Assembly: GCA_019359355.1 (NCBI GenBank)
Contig: JAHHHM010000014.1
Span: forward strand, 114,882 to 178,881
Origin: Microcoleus vaginatus WJT46-NPBG5
GTDB taxonomy: Bacteria; Cyanobacteriota; Cyanobacteriia; Cyanobacteriales; Oscillatoriaceae
DNA length: 64,000 nucleotides
Reading direction: 5' to 3'
In this document: in pieces, positions 17,085 to 25,050 of the stretch
How the letters are laid out: each line of letters opens with the position of its first letter
How positions within the stretch are numbered: the stretch's first letter is position 1
Program-made: the position numbers and the translations under genes
The notes under the pieces: model-generated
What the model saw: the letters and a program-made list of their open reading frames with translations, nothing else
Told to the model about the DNA's origin: nothing
Databases searched by the model: none

Positions 17085-18422
17085 ATGAGCAAAAGTAGCG
17101 TCGCTCGAACCGGACACCAGGGCGGAGTTACTATCACTATGTATAACTCAATAGACAATTCCCATCGGCATAGTAATTCTGACGAGCAGATTTTGTACAA
17201 TCATCTGCTCGAATGCGTAAAAGTGGAGACGCCCTCTGAGCTGATTGAGCGCTTCCGAAGCTTATTTATTGCAGGGGTGGGCTACCCTAATCGTGAAGTG
17301 GCCGCGGCTGTTGAGAGGATAACAGCCTCGAAGCAGGCTGAGCATGAATTTAAATTTATTTTAAATCGCTGCTGCCACATTTTGATTAATCGTTGGCAAA
17401 TGCAAACCCAACAGCATGGAGCGATTTCTGAGTTAATCGCCCTGTTTGAAGGAAATCGCAGCAGAAACGGGCTTTACTCATTACCCATGCGTGGAGTGAG
17501 GCGCTTGCATGAGTTGGTGCGTCTGTTCACCCAAAGCGAACAGTATTTGACGCTGCACCGCTTGGTGCGAGTCATGAACCAACCCTCAGAAAGCAGCGGC
17601 AGTCCAGAAACCAAACCCTTGGGCAGCTTAATCAGCCAATATCCTTACCTCTATGAACACTGCCTGCTGAGTGAAGGTAGCACTTACGAGCATCAGCAAA
17701 CGGTTCGGCAACTACAGTCGAGCCGGCAGAAGCAATTTGAGATCAATCTGTCGCAGTATGTAACTTATCAGGTGCGACGATCGCAGCAAGCCCGTCAAGC
17801 TTCCCCATTGCCGGCAGGACGGATTATTCAAACTGTTAGCAATCCCACCTTATTAAGTGATCGTGAATTGTATGTTGCCCTCAAACACTTTGTCGGCAAA
17901 GTTGAAGGCTGTCATACCTATCGCGACTTATCTCAAAGCTTTCTCACCCACAGCAGCCAAACCCGCTCCTACGGAGCATTTAAAAAAGAATTATACGACT
18001 ACCTGATTCCATCAATTGATTCAGCTTACGGCAAGCGTCAATTTAATGAACGTTTGTATAAGCAGCTAACCAATATTTTGCCCCAAAGCGATTCCCAAAA
18101 GTTCAGTGATTTCCTGTTAGTGAGAACTTGCAGCCAATTATTAAACTTTTTGGTGGTGGAAACCCCGCAACGCCCTAACCATTTTGTCTTAATTGACCTG
18201 ATTTCAAACATCGGTCCCACCCTCACCACCGGCTTGCTACTAAAGATCGTGCTGCTGTGCCGCAAAGTCAAACCCTATTTAGAAAAACGATTTGCAATTT
18301 TGTTTAACCACTACGAGTCCTCCACGAGAGACTCGGTGCATTGGTTAGTCAAAGCACTGGAAAATGTTAACATTGCCCTAAGTACGAATTTTGGAGCGGT
18401 GGATCTTTGCTTCATCCGCTAA
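17085..18422 (+). CDS. Unrecognised cyanobacterial-type protein, 445 residues
   Basis: This long frame has normal codon use but matches no family I can name. The protein looks mostly helical and soluble: ECVKVETPSELIERFRSLFI, FKFILNRCCHILINRWQMQ, GVRRLHELVRLFTQSEQYLTLHRLVRVM, and a later region ALKHFVGKVEGCHTYRDLSQSFL. The last 120 residues have hydrophobic helices (LLNFLVVETPQRPNHFVLIDLI, then ALENVNIALSTNFGAVDLCF), but no clear membrane segment. The start is uncertain: ATG 17085 is the longest, while ATG 17139 has GGAG 11 bases upstream. It is 187 bases upstream of rbp and probably a separate unit. Confidence 0.75.
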   Translation: MSKSSVARTGHQGGVTITMYNSIDNSHRHSNSDEQILYNHLLECVKVETPSELIERFRSLFIAGVGYPNREVAAAVERITASKQAEHEFKFILNRCCHILINRWQMQTQQHGAISELIALFEGNRSRNGLYSLPMRGVRRLHELVRLFTQSEQYLTLHRLVRVMNQPSESSGSPETKPLGSLISQYPYLYEHCLLSEGSTYEHQQTVRQLQSSRQKQFEINLSQYVTYQVRRSQQARQASPLPAGRIIQTVSNPTLLSDRELYVALKHFVGKVEGCHTYRDLSQSFLTHSSQTRSYGAFKKELYDYLIPSIDSAYGKRQFNERLYKQLTNILPQSDSQKFSDFLLVRTCSQLLNFLVVETPQRPNHFVLIDLISNIGPTLTTGLLLKIVLLCRKVKPYLEKRFAILFNHYESSTRDSVHWLVKALENVNIALSTNFGAVDLCFIR

Positions 18423-18609
18423 ATGTTTTTAGTCCCAAGCGCAGTTTTTGCAACCCACAGCAGACAATTCTGTGTTAAAGTCCCTGTTGTAAATCAGATT
18501 CGGTAGTAGGATTTTTTCTTGGTTGCAGAATCGCCAGTAGCCCCGTTCTGTACCGGCAGGCATATCTCCGAAGCTGAATCTCAAATCTCTCTGACTTTGG
18601 AGGTATCCC

Positions 18610-18951
18610 ATGTCAATTTATGTTGGTAATTTGTCTTACGACGTTTCGCAAGAAGACATCACCGCTGTCTTCGCCGAATACGGCAGCGTCAAGCGGGTTA
18701 ATCTGCCCACAGACCGTGAAACAGGACGTCCGCGCGGGTTTGGTTTCGTGGAAATGGAAACCGAGGCCGAAGAAAACGCAGCCATTGAAGCGTTAGATGG
18801 CGCTGAGTGGATGGGTCGCGACCTCAAAGTGAACAAAGCCAAGCCGCGTGAAGATAGAGGAGGCGGTGGTGGCGGTCGCAGCGGTGGAGGAAACCGAGGA
18901 GGTGGCGGCGGCGGCGGCTACGGAGGAAAATCTTCTCGAGGAAGGTATTAA
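18610..18951 (+). CDS. RRM-type glycine-rich RNA-binding protein
   Basis: The 113-residue protein is one RNA recognition motif followed by a Gly/Arg-rich tail. RNP2 is IYVGNLSY (residues 3-10) and RNP1 is RGFGFVEM (about 43-50), both with intact aromatic residues. The tail after residue ~83 is Gly with Arg, Ser and Tyr. This is the cyanobacterial Rbp family, cold-inducible in Anabaena relatives. GGAGG at 18599-18603, six bases before the ATG, is a strong ribosome-binding site. rpsU lies 153 bases downstream on the same strand, the arrangement known for rbp genes in other cyanobacteria. Confidence 0.95.
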   Translation: MSIYVGNLSYDVSQEDITAVFAEYGSVKRVNLPTDRETGRPRGFGFVEMETEAEENAAIEALDGAEWMGRDLKVNKAKPREDRGGGGGGRSGGGNRGGGGGGGYGGKSSRGRY

Positions 18952-18963
18952 AATAGCTTTGGG

Positions 18964-18998
18964 GTCAGCACTCAGCGCTCAGCAGTCGGCCTTCAGCA
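18964..18998 (+). repeat. Five-unit heptad repeat (NTCAGCN)
   Basis: Five consecutive 7-base units, GTCAGCA, CTCAGCG, CTCAGCA, GTCGGCC and TTCAGCA, lie 12 bases after the rbp stop. This is a different heptad from the CCCCATG type but has the same period, and is typical of STRR elements in filamentous cyanobacteria. It sits in the rbp-rpsU spacer. Confidence 0.7.
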
Positions 18999-19104
18999 TT
19001 TGAGAAATTTATGGCTCACAGCTATTGCTTCTCAATGAACAAGCTGACAGCGGGGATCTGAATAGCTGACCATTCAATCACAGTTAGTTATCAAGAAATA
19101 AAGA

Positions 19105-19284
19105 ATGACCCAAGTTGTTCTCGGCGAAAACGAAGGAATTGATTCAGCTCTACGCCGGTTTAAACGCCAAGTATCCAGAGCCGGCATTTTGGCAGATGCA
19201 AAAAATCGTCGGCATTTTGAAACGCCGGTGGAAAAGCGCAAGCGCAAAGCTGTTGCAGCTAGACGGAAAAAACGTTTCACTTAA
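19105..19284 (+). CDS. rpsU: Small ribosomal subunit protein bS21
   Basis: This 59-codon gene encodes [19 protein letters not shown], continuing through [20 protein letters not shown] to a very basic end ([16 protein letters not shown]). These are the hallmarks of bS21: VVLGENE, ALRRFKR, RAGIL and the Arg/Lys-rich C-terminus. It binds the 30S platform near the anti-Shine-Dalgarno region. The frame is short and easily missed. In cyanobacteria rpsU commonly follows an rbp gene, as here, and the pair may share cold regulation. A hairpin with a T-run at 19361-19394 ends the transcript. Confidence 0.95.
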   Translation: MTQVVLGENEGIDSALRRFKRQVSRAGILADAKNRRHFETPVEKRKRKAVAARRKKRFT

Positions 19285-19360
19285 GATTGTTGCAGCTTGC
19301 ACTGATTGATAGGGGCAAGCTCGTGAACAACAGCAACTATTTTTAAATTTGTTAGCAACG

Positions 19361-19394
19361 GTGGGCTTTTCTGTGATGAGAAGCCCACTTTTTT
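19361..19394 (+). terminator. Rho-independent terminator after rpsU
   Basis: GTGGGCTT... pairs with AAGCCCAC across a small loop and bulge, followed by TTTTTT (19389-19394). It lies about 77 bases after the rpsU stop. Confidence 0.75.
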
Positions 19395-19575
19395 ATAGGG
19401 AAGCAACCCTACAATTGTTGATTTTTATGGGTTCGGTGCTTTTCTGTGCCCAGTCACCGTTTAAAACAAAACCGGGAAAAACGAACCTGTGTGCCGGCAA
19501 TATGCGTGATTTTCCGTAAATCGCCAAATCTGCTTTCCCAATTCGATAGGATCAAAGAAGGATGCCCCAGGTCGT

Positions 19576-21165
19576 GTGCCGGCTTTCGGCAGCCTGGAAG
19601 CATCTTCAAACCCTGCTCTCATGGGAGGTTCAGCTTTGACATCTTCTTCGCCTGACTTTGAATTCGCTCCCGATCCAAAGCAAAGTGATACACCGGCAAC
19701 CAACCTAGCCGAGGAACTGGATCGGGCCATTTTTAGCTTTTCAGATATTCAGGCGGAACTGAACTACAAGCAAGCAAAGGACGCCCTGCAAGACTTGGTA
19801 GACAACCTGGATCTCACCCTGGAAGAACGAGCCGGCTTAGAGGGCGAAATCGGGGGTTTAGAGGTGATGCTGGACAAATTAGAACGCACTTGTGTCCAGA
19901 TTGCCGTCTTTGGCATGGTAGGACGCGGTAAATCTTCAGTTCTAAACGCCCTGCTAGGTCAGCCGGTGTTTGAAACCGGCCCACTTCACGGCGTCACCCG
20001 CAGCACAAAAGTTGGGACGTGGGAAGTAAAGGACTCCCCATCCCCACTGCCCACTGCCCAACCGACCATTACCTACCGCCTCTCCCAAGTTGAGCTAATT
20101 GACACCCCAGGCATTGACGAAGTTGATGGGCAAACCCGCGAAGCCTTGGCCCGTCAAGTGGCATCTCAAGCGGATCTGATTTTATTTGTGGTTGCCGGCG
20201 ACATCACCAAAGTTGAATATGAAGCGCTTTCGCAACTGCGGGATGCCGGTAAACCCATGTTGCTCGTATTTAACAAAATCGATCAATATCCCGATGCCGA
20301 CCGGCTCGCCATTTATCAAAAAATCCGAGATGAGCGCGTGCGGGAGTTGCTCTCACCCGATGAAATTGTCATGGCTGCTGCCTCCCCCATCATTGCCCAG
20401 GCAGTGCGTCGCTCAGATGGCACAAGAGGCGTCCAGCTCAACCGGGGACTGCCTCAAGTTGAAGCGTTGAAGCTGAAAATCTTAGAAATTTTAGACCGAG
20501 AAGGCAAATCTCTGGTTGCCATCAACACCATGCTCTTTGCCGGCGATGTTAACGAGCAACTGGTGCAGCGGAAAATGGAGATTCGCGAACGCAGCGCCGA
20601 CCGCATGATCTGGAATGCCGTGATGGCCAAAGCCCTCGCCATCGCCCTCAACCCTTTCACAGTTGTTGATATTCTTAGTGCCGCCGTAATCGATGTGGCG
20701 CTGATATTGACATTGTCTAAGATTTATGGCATATCGATGACCCAAGCCGGTGCCGTGGGTTTGTTACAAAAAATTGCCATCAGTATGGGCAGTATCACTG
20801 CCAGCGAACTGGTGGCAACTTTAGGTCTATCGTCTCTCAAAGGATTGCTGGGAATCGCCACACCGGCAACAGGTGGAGCCGCTCTAGCCCCTTATCTTTC
20901 CGTCGCCCTCACCCAAGCCGGGGTGGCCGGTGTTTCCTCCTATGGAATTGGCCAGGTCACCAAAGCGTACCTGGCCAATGGGGCTTCCTGGGGTCCTGAT
21001 GGCCCAAAAGCCGTCGTGAGTCGGATTCTCTCCACCCTCGATGAAACCTCGATACTCAGTCGCATCAAGGATGAACTGCGAGAAAAACTCTCAGGCGTGA
21101 GAAAAGCAGCAACTCGGCAGGCAGGGAAGCAAGAAATGGGAGAAGAATCTCAAACGAGCCTTTAG
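19576..21165 (+). CDS. Era-like GTPase with C-terminal DUF697-type hydrophobic domain
   Basis: This 529-residue GTPase has a leading helical region (about 40-105), then the G domain: G1 GMVGRGKSS, a Thr-containing switch (GVTRSTKV), G3 DTPG in VELIDTPGIDE, and G4 NKID. The C-terminal ~200 residues are hydrophobic, Gly/Ala-rich helices (AKALAIALNPFTVVDILSAAVIDVALILTLSKIYGI), the DUF697 pattern that associates with membranes. The biological role is unknown; cyanobacteria carry several such proteins. The start is uncertain: GTG 19576 gives the longest product, while ATG 19621 (MGGSALTSSS) is a sensible alternative, as the first ~35 residues are low-complexity. It stands alone. Confidence 0.85.
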   Translation: MPAFGSLEASSNPALMGGSALTSSSPDFEFAPDPKQSDTPATNLAEELDRAIFSFSDIQAELNYKQAKDALQDLVDNLDLTLEERAGLEGEIGGLEVMLDKLERTCVQIAVFGMVGRGKSSVLNALLGQPVFETGPLHGVTRSTKVGTWEVKDSPSPLPTAQPTITYRLSQVELIDTPGIDEVDGQTREALARQVASQADLILFVVAGDITKVEYEALSQLRDAGKPMLLVFNKIDQYPDADRLAIYQKIRDERVRELLSPDEIVMAAASPIIAQAVRRSDGTRGVQLNRGLPQVEALKLKILEILDREGKSLVAINTMLFAGDVNEQLVQRKMEIRERSADRMIWNAVMAKALAIALNPFTVVDILSAAVIDVALILTLSKIYGISMTQAGAVGLLQKIAISMGSITASELVATLGLSSLKGLLGIATPATGGAALAPYLSVALTQAGVAGVSSYGIGQVTKAYLANGASWGPDGPKAVVSRILSTLDETSILSRIKDELREKLSGVRKAATRQAGKQEMGEESQTSL

Positions 21166-21208
21166 TTAAGGGAATAGGGGAGTGGGAATTGGGGATTCTT
21201 TCCTTCTC

Positions 21209-21240
21209 CCCCATGCCCCATGCCCCATGCCCCATGCCCC
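21209..21240 (+). repeat. STRR: four CCCCATG heptads plus CCCC
   Basis: Four perfect tandem copies of CCCCATG (21209-21236) are followed by CCCC, in the convergent spacer between the GTPase gene and the membrane-protein gene. Read on the other strand this is GGGGCATGGGG, matching the elements at 2239 and 5279. Confidence 0.9.
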
Positions 21241-21247
21241 TCCCTTC

Positions 21248-23002
21248 TTACTTCCTCTGCTTAAACTCGGTCAGCCATTCCCGGATTTGCTGAGAGGCGA
21301 TCTCGCGACCACCTAAGCCAAAGGAAAGGGCGAGAGCGACGGCAATTGCACCCAGCAGCAATCCAAATGCCAAATTGACAATGTTGCTGGCGATGCCCAT
21401 TTGTTGCAGCGCCATTGCAGACACTAAGGCGATGATCGCAATGCGAGCGATTTGGCCAAGTATCCGCGCTTGATGAGAACCTGAACTGGTAATCAGGGAG
21501 AAGGCGAGGTTTGCAAAGTACAAGCCAATGGCAAACACCACTAATCCAGCCAGAATGCGGCCAGCAACGATGACAAGGCCCGTGACAATGGCTGTCAGCG
21601 CCACAATATTTAAGATATTGGTGGCGGCAACTGTTGCCAAAAGCATGATGCCAACGAGTACGACAATGCCGACAAATTCAGAAGGTGTCCGCGTGGTAGA
21701 GGCGGGGGTGGTGTCCTGAATGACGGTTTGTTGTTGGTAGTCTAGCGGAGTATTGGGATCAAGCGGCGGTGTGACGGGCCGGCGAACACTTTGTTGTTGG
21801 TAGTCTGGTGGAATATTGGGATCGAGGGGCGGATGGACAGATGGGCGATTAACGGGTCGGGTATCCAAACCCAGCCAGCGGAAGATGTTGTTGAACCCTA
21901 AACCTGTCAGGATGTTGCTGACGATATCTGCCACAAAACGCCCCAAGATGTAAGCACCAATCAGAACCAGCGCCGCTGTGAAAATTTGGGGAATGGCGTT
22001 GAGAATCTGGGTCAGCATCGAGATCGCCGGCCTGGAGATGGCCTCAATTCCCAAGGCGTTGAGGGCGGCGATCGCGGTTGGGATCAGGATTAAAACATAG
22101 ACGATGGTGCCAATGATCCAGGAAAGCGATTGGCCGCCGGTGGTTTGACTGACGCCAAAGCGTGCGCCCAGTCGGTCTGTGCCGGTGGCGGCTAACAGAT
22201 TTGTAACAATGCGACGCACCACCTGAGCCAGTAACCAGCCGGCTGCGGCAATGATGATCGCCTCTAGAATCTTGGGAAGTGCTGAGAGGATTTGATTGAG
22301 CAGGTTTTGCACGGGTCCTAGTGCCTGCTGCAATCCCAACGTGTCTAAGATTGGGGAAAGAAACAGTAAAAAGATGAACCAATAGAGCGCATTGCCGAGG
22401 GTGTCGCTCAGCATTAGTTGGTTCCCAGGGGTGTTGCCCGCCTGCCGGTTTAAGCGCTCATCTAACCCAAAAGCTCGTAACCCTCGCGTTACCACCAGTT
22501 TGGCGATGGTGGCAATGGCCCATGCGATGGCCAATAAAATAAACGCACCCAATAACTTCGGTAAGAAGCCAGTAACTTGGGTGAGAAATGTGTTCAGCGG
22601 TTCGGAAACAGCCGGCAGATCAAGCTGGTTGAAAAAGGCCACCAAGACGAAGATCATGATGACCCAAAACACGGCAGTGGAGATCCACTTTTCAACTTGC
22701 AGGCCATCTGGGCCATCTGGGCGACCCGTTACCCAACCGGCTAGCCGGTTATCAATGTTGGTGCGTTTGAGCAGTCCCCCGATCACAGCAGCAGCGATGG
22801 TCGCAATCAACCAGCCAATTACCAAGATGACAACTGCACTGAGGAGATTGATCAGGTAAGGCCCAAGGTTGTTTACGTTGACCCCTGGGAGAATTTCCCC
22901 AACTCGGTTGGTAGCCGGCCTGGCTTGCGCCAAAAATTCAGGCGGCGGGATAGGCATCCACGTGCCTATTATTTGTGTAATACTTGGCGATGTTCCATTC
23001 AT
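21248..23002 (-). CDS. Conserved-TM-helix protein, MscS-related
   Basis: The 584-residue membrane protein is built from repeats of a hydrophobic helix pair. Examples are YLINLLSAVVILVIGWLIATIAAAVIGGLLKRTNIDNRLAG, LLGAFILLAIAWAIATIAKLVVTRGLRAFG, ILEAIIIAAAGWLLAQVVRRIVTNLL and IFTAALVLIGAYILGRFVADIVSNIL. This is the conserved-TM-helix repeat found near mechanosensitive-channel families. It ends with further TM segments and a basic tail (REWLTEFKQRK). Between the fourth and later helices is a Pro/Gln-rich linker containing two 21-residue copies (LDPN.P.DYQQQ.V), encoded by two 43-base near-repeats. Its channel activity is inferred, not shown. It is transcribed divergently from the START-fold gene at 23080. 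Confidence 0.85.
   Translation of the reverse strand: MNGTSPSITQIIGTWMPIPPPEFLAQARPATNRVGEILPGVNVNNLGPYLINLLSAVVILVIGWLIATIAAAVIGGLLKRTNIDNRLAGWVTGRPDGPDGLQVEKWISTAVFWVIMIFVLVAFFNQLDLPAVSEPLNTFLTQVTGFLPKLLGAFILLAIAWAIATIAKLVVTRGLRAFGLDERLNRQAGNTPGNQLMLSDTLGNALYWFIFLLFLSPILDTLGLQQALGPVQNLLNQILSALPKILEAIIIAAAGWLLAQVVRRIVTNLLAATGTDRLGARFGVSQTTGGQSLSWIIGTIVYVLILIPTAIAALNALGIEAISRPAISMLTQILNAIPQIFTAALVLIGAYILGRFVADIVSNILTGLGFNNIFRWLGLDTRPVNRPSVHPPLDPNIPPDYQQQSVRRPVTPPLDPNTPLDYQQQTVIQDTTPASTTRTPSEFVGIVVLVGIMLLATVAATNILNIVALTAIVTGLVIVAGRILAGLVVFAIGLYFANLAFSLITSSGSHQARILGQIARIAIIALVSAMALQQMGIASNIVNLAFGLLLGAIAVALALSFGLGGREIASQQIREWLTEFKQRK
21727..21832. repeat. 63-base-period coding repeat in the TM-helix gene
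   Basis: Two 43-base near-identical stretches at 21727-21769 and 21790-21832, with a 63-base period (21 codons), encode the duplicated linker LDPN(I/T)P(P/L)DYQQQ. Confidence 0.85.
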
Positions 23003-23079
23003 GGTTTTCTCGCGTTAAGGTTAGTTTCAAGACAAAAAATACGAAAATCGTGATATACGCCTCTAGCTTGAGGGTTAGG

Positions 23080-23541
23080 ATGTCATCTCGTCAAGTTTTC
23101 GAGCAATCAATCCAGATTAACGCTAGTGCAACCGTGGTTGAGCGCTGTATCACGGATAACGTTTTCATGCACCGATGGCTAAATCCGGCTCTGCGGTGTG
23201 AGCCGATCGGCGAGTGGAGCACTGATGTTGGGGCCAAGAGTCGATTTGTAATTCAAATTCCTTTACTGCAGCCGGCATTAAAGAGTGTAGTGCTGGAGCG
23301 GGAGCCGGGGCTAATTGTCTGGGGGTTTGAAGGATTTTTCTCAGGCTGCGATCGCTGGGAATGTCAACCGGCAGCTAAAGGAACGCAACTGCTCAACCGA
23401 TTTGAGTTTGAAATTCCCAATCCTTTGATTCGGTTTGGCTTCAATCGTTTTGCTGCAACTTGGACGCGCCAGGATATGCAAGCGCAACTGCGCCGGCTCA
23501 AACGCGTGGCGGAGGAAGTTTCCCAAGGCTTGCGAGCTTGA
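23080..23541 (+). CDS. SRPBCC (START-fold) family protein
   Basis: The 153-residue product starts MSSRQVFEQSIQINASATVVERCITDN, the first strand and helix of the START/polyketide-cyclase fold. RCEPIGEWSTDVGAKSRFVIQIP, LERKPG-like VVLEREPGLIVWGFEG, and a long C-terminal helix (DMQAQLRRLKRVAEEVSQG) follow. The fold makes a cavity for a hydrophobic ligand; the ligand is unknown here. ATG 23080 is preferred over the longer frame from 22984 because it opens just before the conserved first strand and has AGGGTTAGG ahead of it. It is divergent from the TM-helix gene and convergent with the SirB1-type gene. Confidence 0.85.
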   Translation: MSSRQVFEQSIQINASATVVERCITDNVFMHRWLNPALRCEPIGEWSTDVGAKSRFVIQIPLLQPALKSVVLEREPGLIVWGFEGFFSGCDRWECQPAAKGTQLLNRFEFEIPNPLIRFGFNRFAATWTRQDMQAQLRRLKRVAEEVSQGLRA

Positions 23542-23549
23542 TGATTCGC

Positions 23550-24374
23550 TTAACTATTATCCTGCATTCGCTCTAGTAACTTGCGAATCACACTCGCATC
23601 TTCAGCACCCGGAACTTGAGTCAGATATATTTGCAGATCCTGAACAGCTTTTGGCCACTGACCCAGTTGATAATAGAGGATGCCCCGATCTCGCAATTCG
23701 ATGGGTGCACCCGGAAACAGCAACAGAATTCGCTCAACCGCTGCCAGAGATTTCAAGACATCTCCTTGGTTGAGGTAAATTAATTTCAAGTTGGAAAGCA
23801 TTCGCCCTAAGAAGCGCCGCCGGCCCACAGGTTCTAGAAATGCCGGCAGTAGCTGCACCGGCTGCCCGTAAATTTGGGCAAGTCGTTGCTGGCAATCTTC
23901 GGGAAACAGCACCTCGCCTCGATTGAACGGATCGACGTAAATGCCGGCACCTTCAAAATCTGGGCGGATCAAAAAGTGTCCTGGCATCCCCACGCCCACC
24001 ATCGGAAAGTCAAGACGTCGCGCCAGTTCCAGGTAAACCAGCGAGAGGGTGAGGGGGATGCCGGTGCGCCGGTCGATTACATCATTTAAAAAGCTATTGC
24101 GCGGATCGTAATAATTATCCCCATTGCCGGTGAATCCCAAGTCATCGTACAGATATTGATTGATGGCTTGGATAATCCGCATGGGATAGCGTTCAGCCGG
24201 CAGGCGATCTGCCACCTCAGATGCCATCGTGTCGAGTGCATCAAGATATTCTGCGGGATCGAGTTCTGGATATTCTTCCTGAGCTATATACAGGGAAGCT
24301 TTGGCCAAATCAATCTGTGGATCTGGCTGATAAATTTCTTTATAAAAAAATTGCCGCGCTAGGGGAAAGTCCAT
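23550..24374 (-). CDS. SirB1/transglutaminase-like protein with TPR end
   Basis: This 274-residue protein is of the SirB1 (UPF0162) type. The first ~190 residues are a transglutaminase-like fold: IIQAINQYLYDDLGFTGNGDNYYDPRNSFLNDVIDRRTGIPLTLSLVYLELARRL, followed by GVGMPGHFLIRP and DPFNRGEVL. The His in GMPGHF and the Asp in VDPF correspond to the conserved family positions, though the usual catalytic Cys position is not clear. The last ~80 residues form two TPR-like hairpins (LKLIYLNQGDVLKSLAAVERIL, RGILYYQLGQWPKAVQDLQIYL). The family function is unsettled. It ends nine bases from the START-fold gene stop. Confidence 0.85.
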   Translation of the reverse strand: MDFPLARQFFYKEIYQPDPQIDLAKASLYIAQEEYPELDPAEYLDALDTMASEVADRLPAERYPMRIIQAINQYLYDDLGFTGNGDNYYDPRNSFLNDVIDRRTGIPLTLSLVYLELARRLDFPMVGVGMPGHFLIRPDFEGAGIYVDPFNRGEVLFPEDCQQRLAQIYGQPVQLLPAFLEPVGRRRFLGRMLSNLKLIYLNQGDVLKSLAAVERILLLFPGAPIELRDRGILYYQLGQWPKAVQDLQIYLTQVPGAEDASVIRKLLERMQDNS

Positions 24375-25050
24375 ATTGGCTCACTGATGCACTGTTACAA
24401 TTCTCCTATTTTTTGCCAAGACGCTTTGCCTAACACTATATCCGCTCCTTTAAACGACTTAGTTGTTACCGGCGACTTTAACAATTCACTCTGGGGAATA
24501 CTCACCGACAATAACCTAGAGGTAGCGGCCCTCGCCATCCCCCCTAGGAGAGGGATACATCCGTCACCTTGAGTCTTTTACGGATTAATTGAGGTGCCCT
24601 TCATGCTTCTTATTATTACTCTAGTCATTTTCAACAAAAGTGGGGAAATATCTCTTCTCAATCCGCACTTTTTTAATAAAAACAATTGTATTAATCTTTA
24701 TTAAGATTGCTAGCTAGTTTCTCAAAGAAACTTCCATAAATTTCAAAAAAACTTTTTATTAAAAATGTTTAATTAATAAATCCAAACTTATTATCTTTTT
24801 TAATAACAATGAATCTAGCTAAAATTTTTACTTTTTACACAAAAAGCATGACGGCGAGGGTTAGATTCCATGCTTTCATGAATTAGACAGATACCGTACA
24901 GGCCGCTTTAACTTTTAGATTCTCAAGGCAGAGTGACAGCGGATACAACCGTTTTTGCAGCGGACTTATACCCTAAGAAAGATAAGTTTAAAAAGAAAAT
25001 CAGGGAATATAGAATTGACGGATTTAACAGCCAATTTTCTATTTCTCCTT
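24375..25050. other. 676-base divergent spacer before hflX
   Basis: The spacer separates the SirB1-type gene (minus) from hflX (plus). It begins with a degraded open frame that resembles the GDFN motif of exonuclease/endonuclease/phosphatase proteins (24424-24541). It then becomes very AT-rich (24600-24840), with an 8-bp inverted repeat AAAGCATG (24843-24850)/CATGCTTT (24869-24876). No RNA gene is recognisable. Confidence 0.4.
24424..24541 (+). pseudogene. Possible remnant of an endonuclease/exonuclease/phosphatase-family gene
   Basis: The frame encodes PNTISAPLNDLVVTGDFNNSLWGILTDNN. The core VVTGDFNNSLWG resembles the VxGDFNxTxWS signature of the EEP (DNase I-like) fold. No other part of an EEP enzyme follows or precedes, and the frame closes soon after in a CG-rich tail. 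It is probably a decayed fragment, or a chance match. Confidence 0.28.

Noticed and set aside
22392..22859. 155-codon frame on the plus strand
   Set aside because: It is opposite the TM-helix gene, whose repeated helices are well supported; its composition (Ser, Thr, Met-rich) is typical of a reverse shadow.
24843..24876. AAAGCATG/CATGCTTT inverted repeat
   Set aside because: The arms are short, the loop is 18 bases and the region is very AT-rich, so it could arise by chance.
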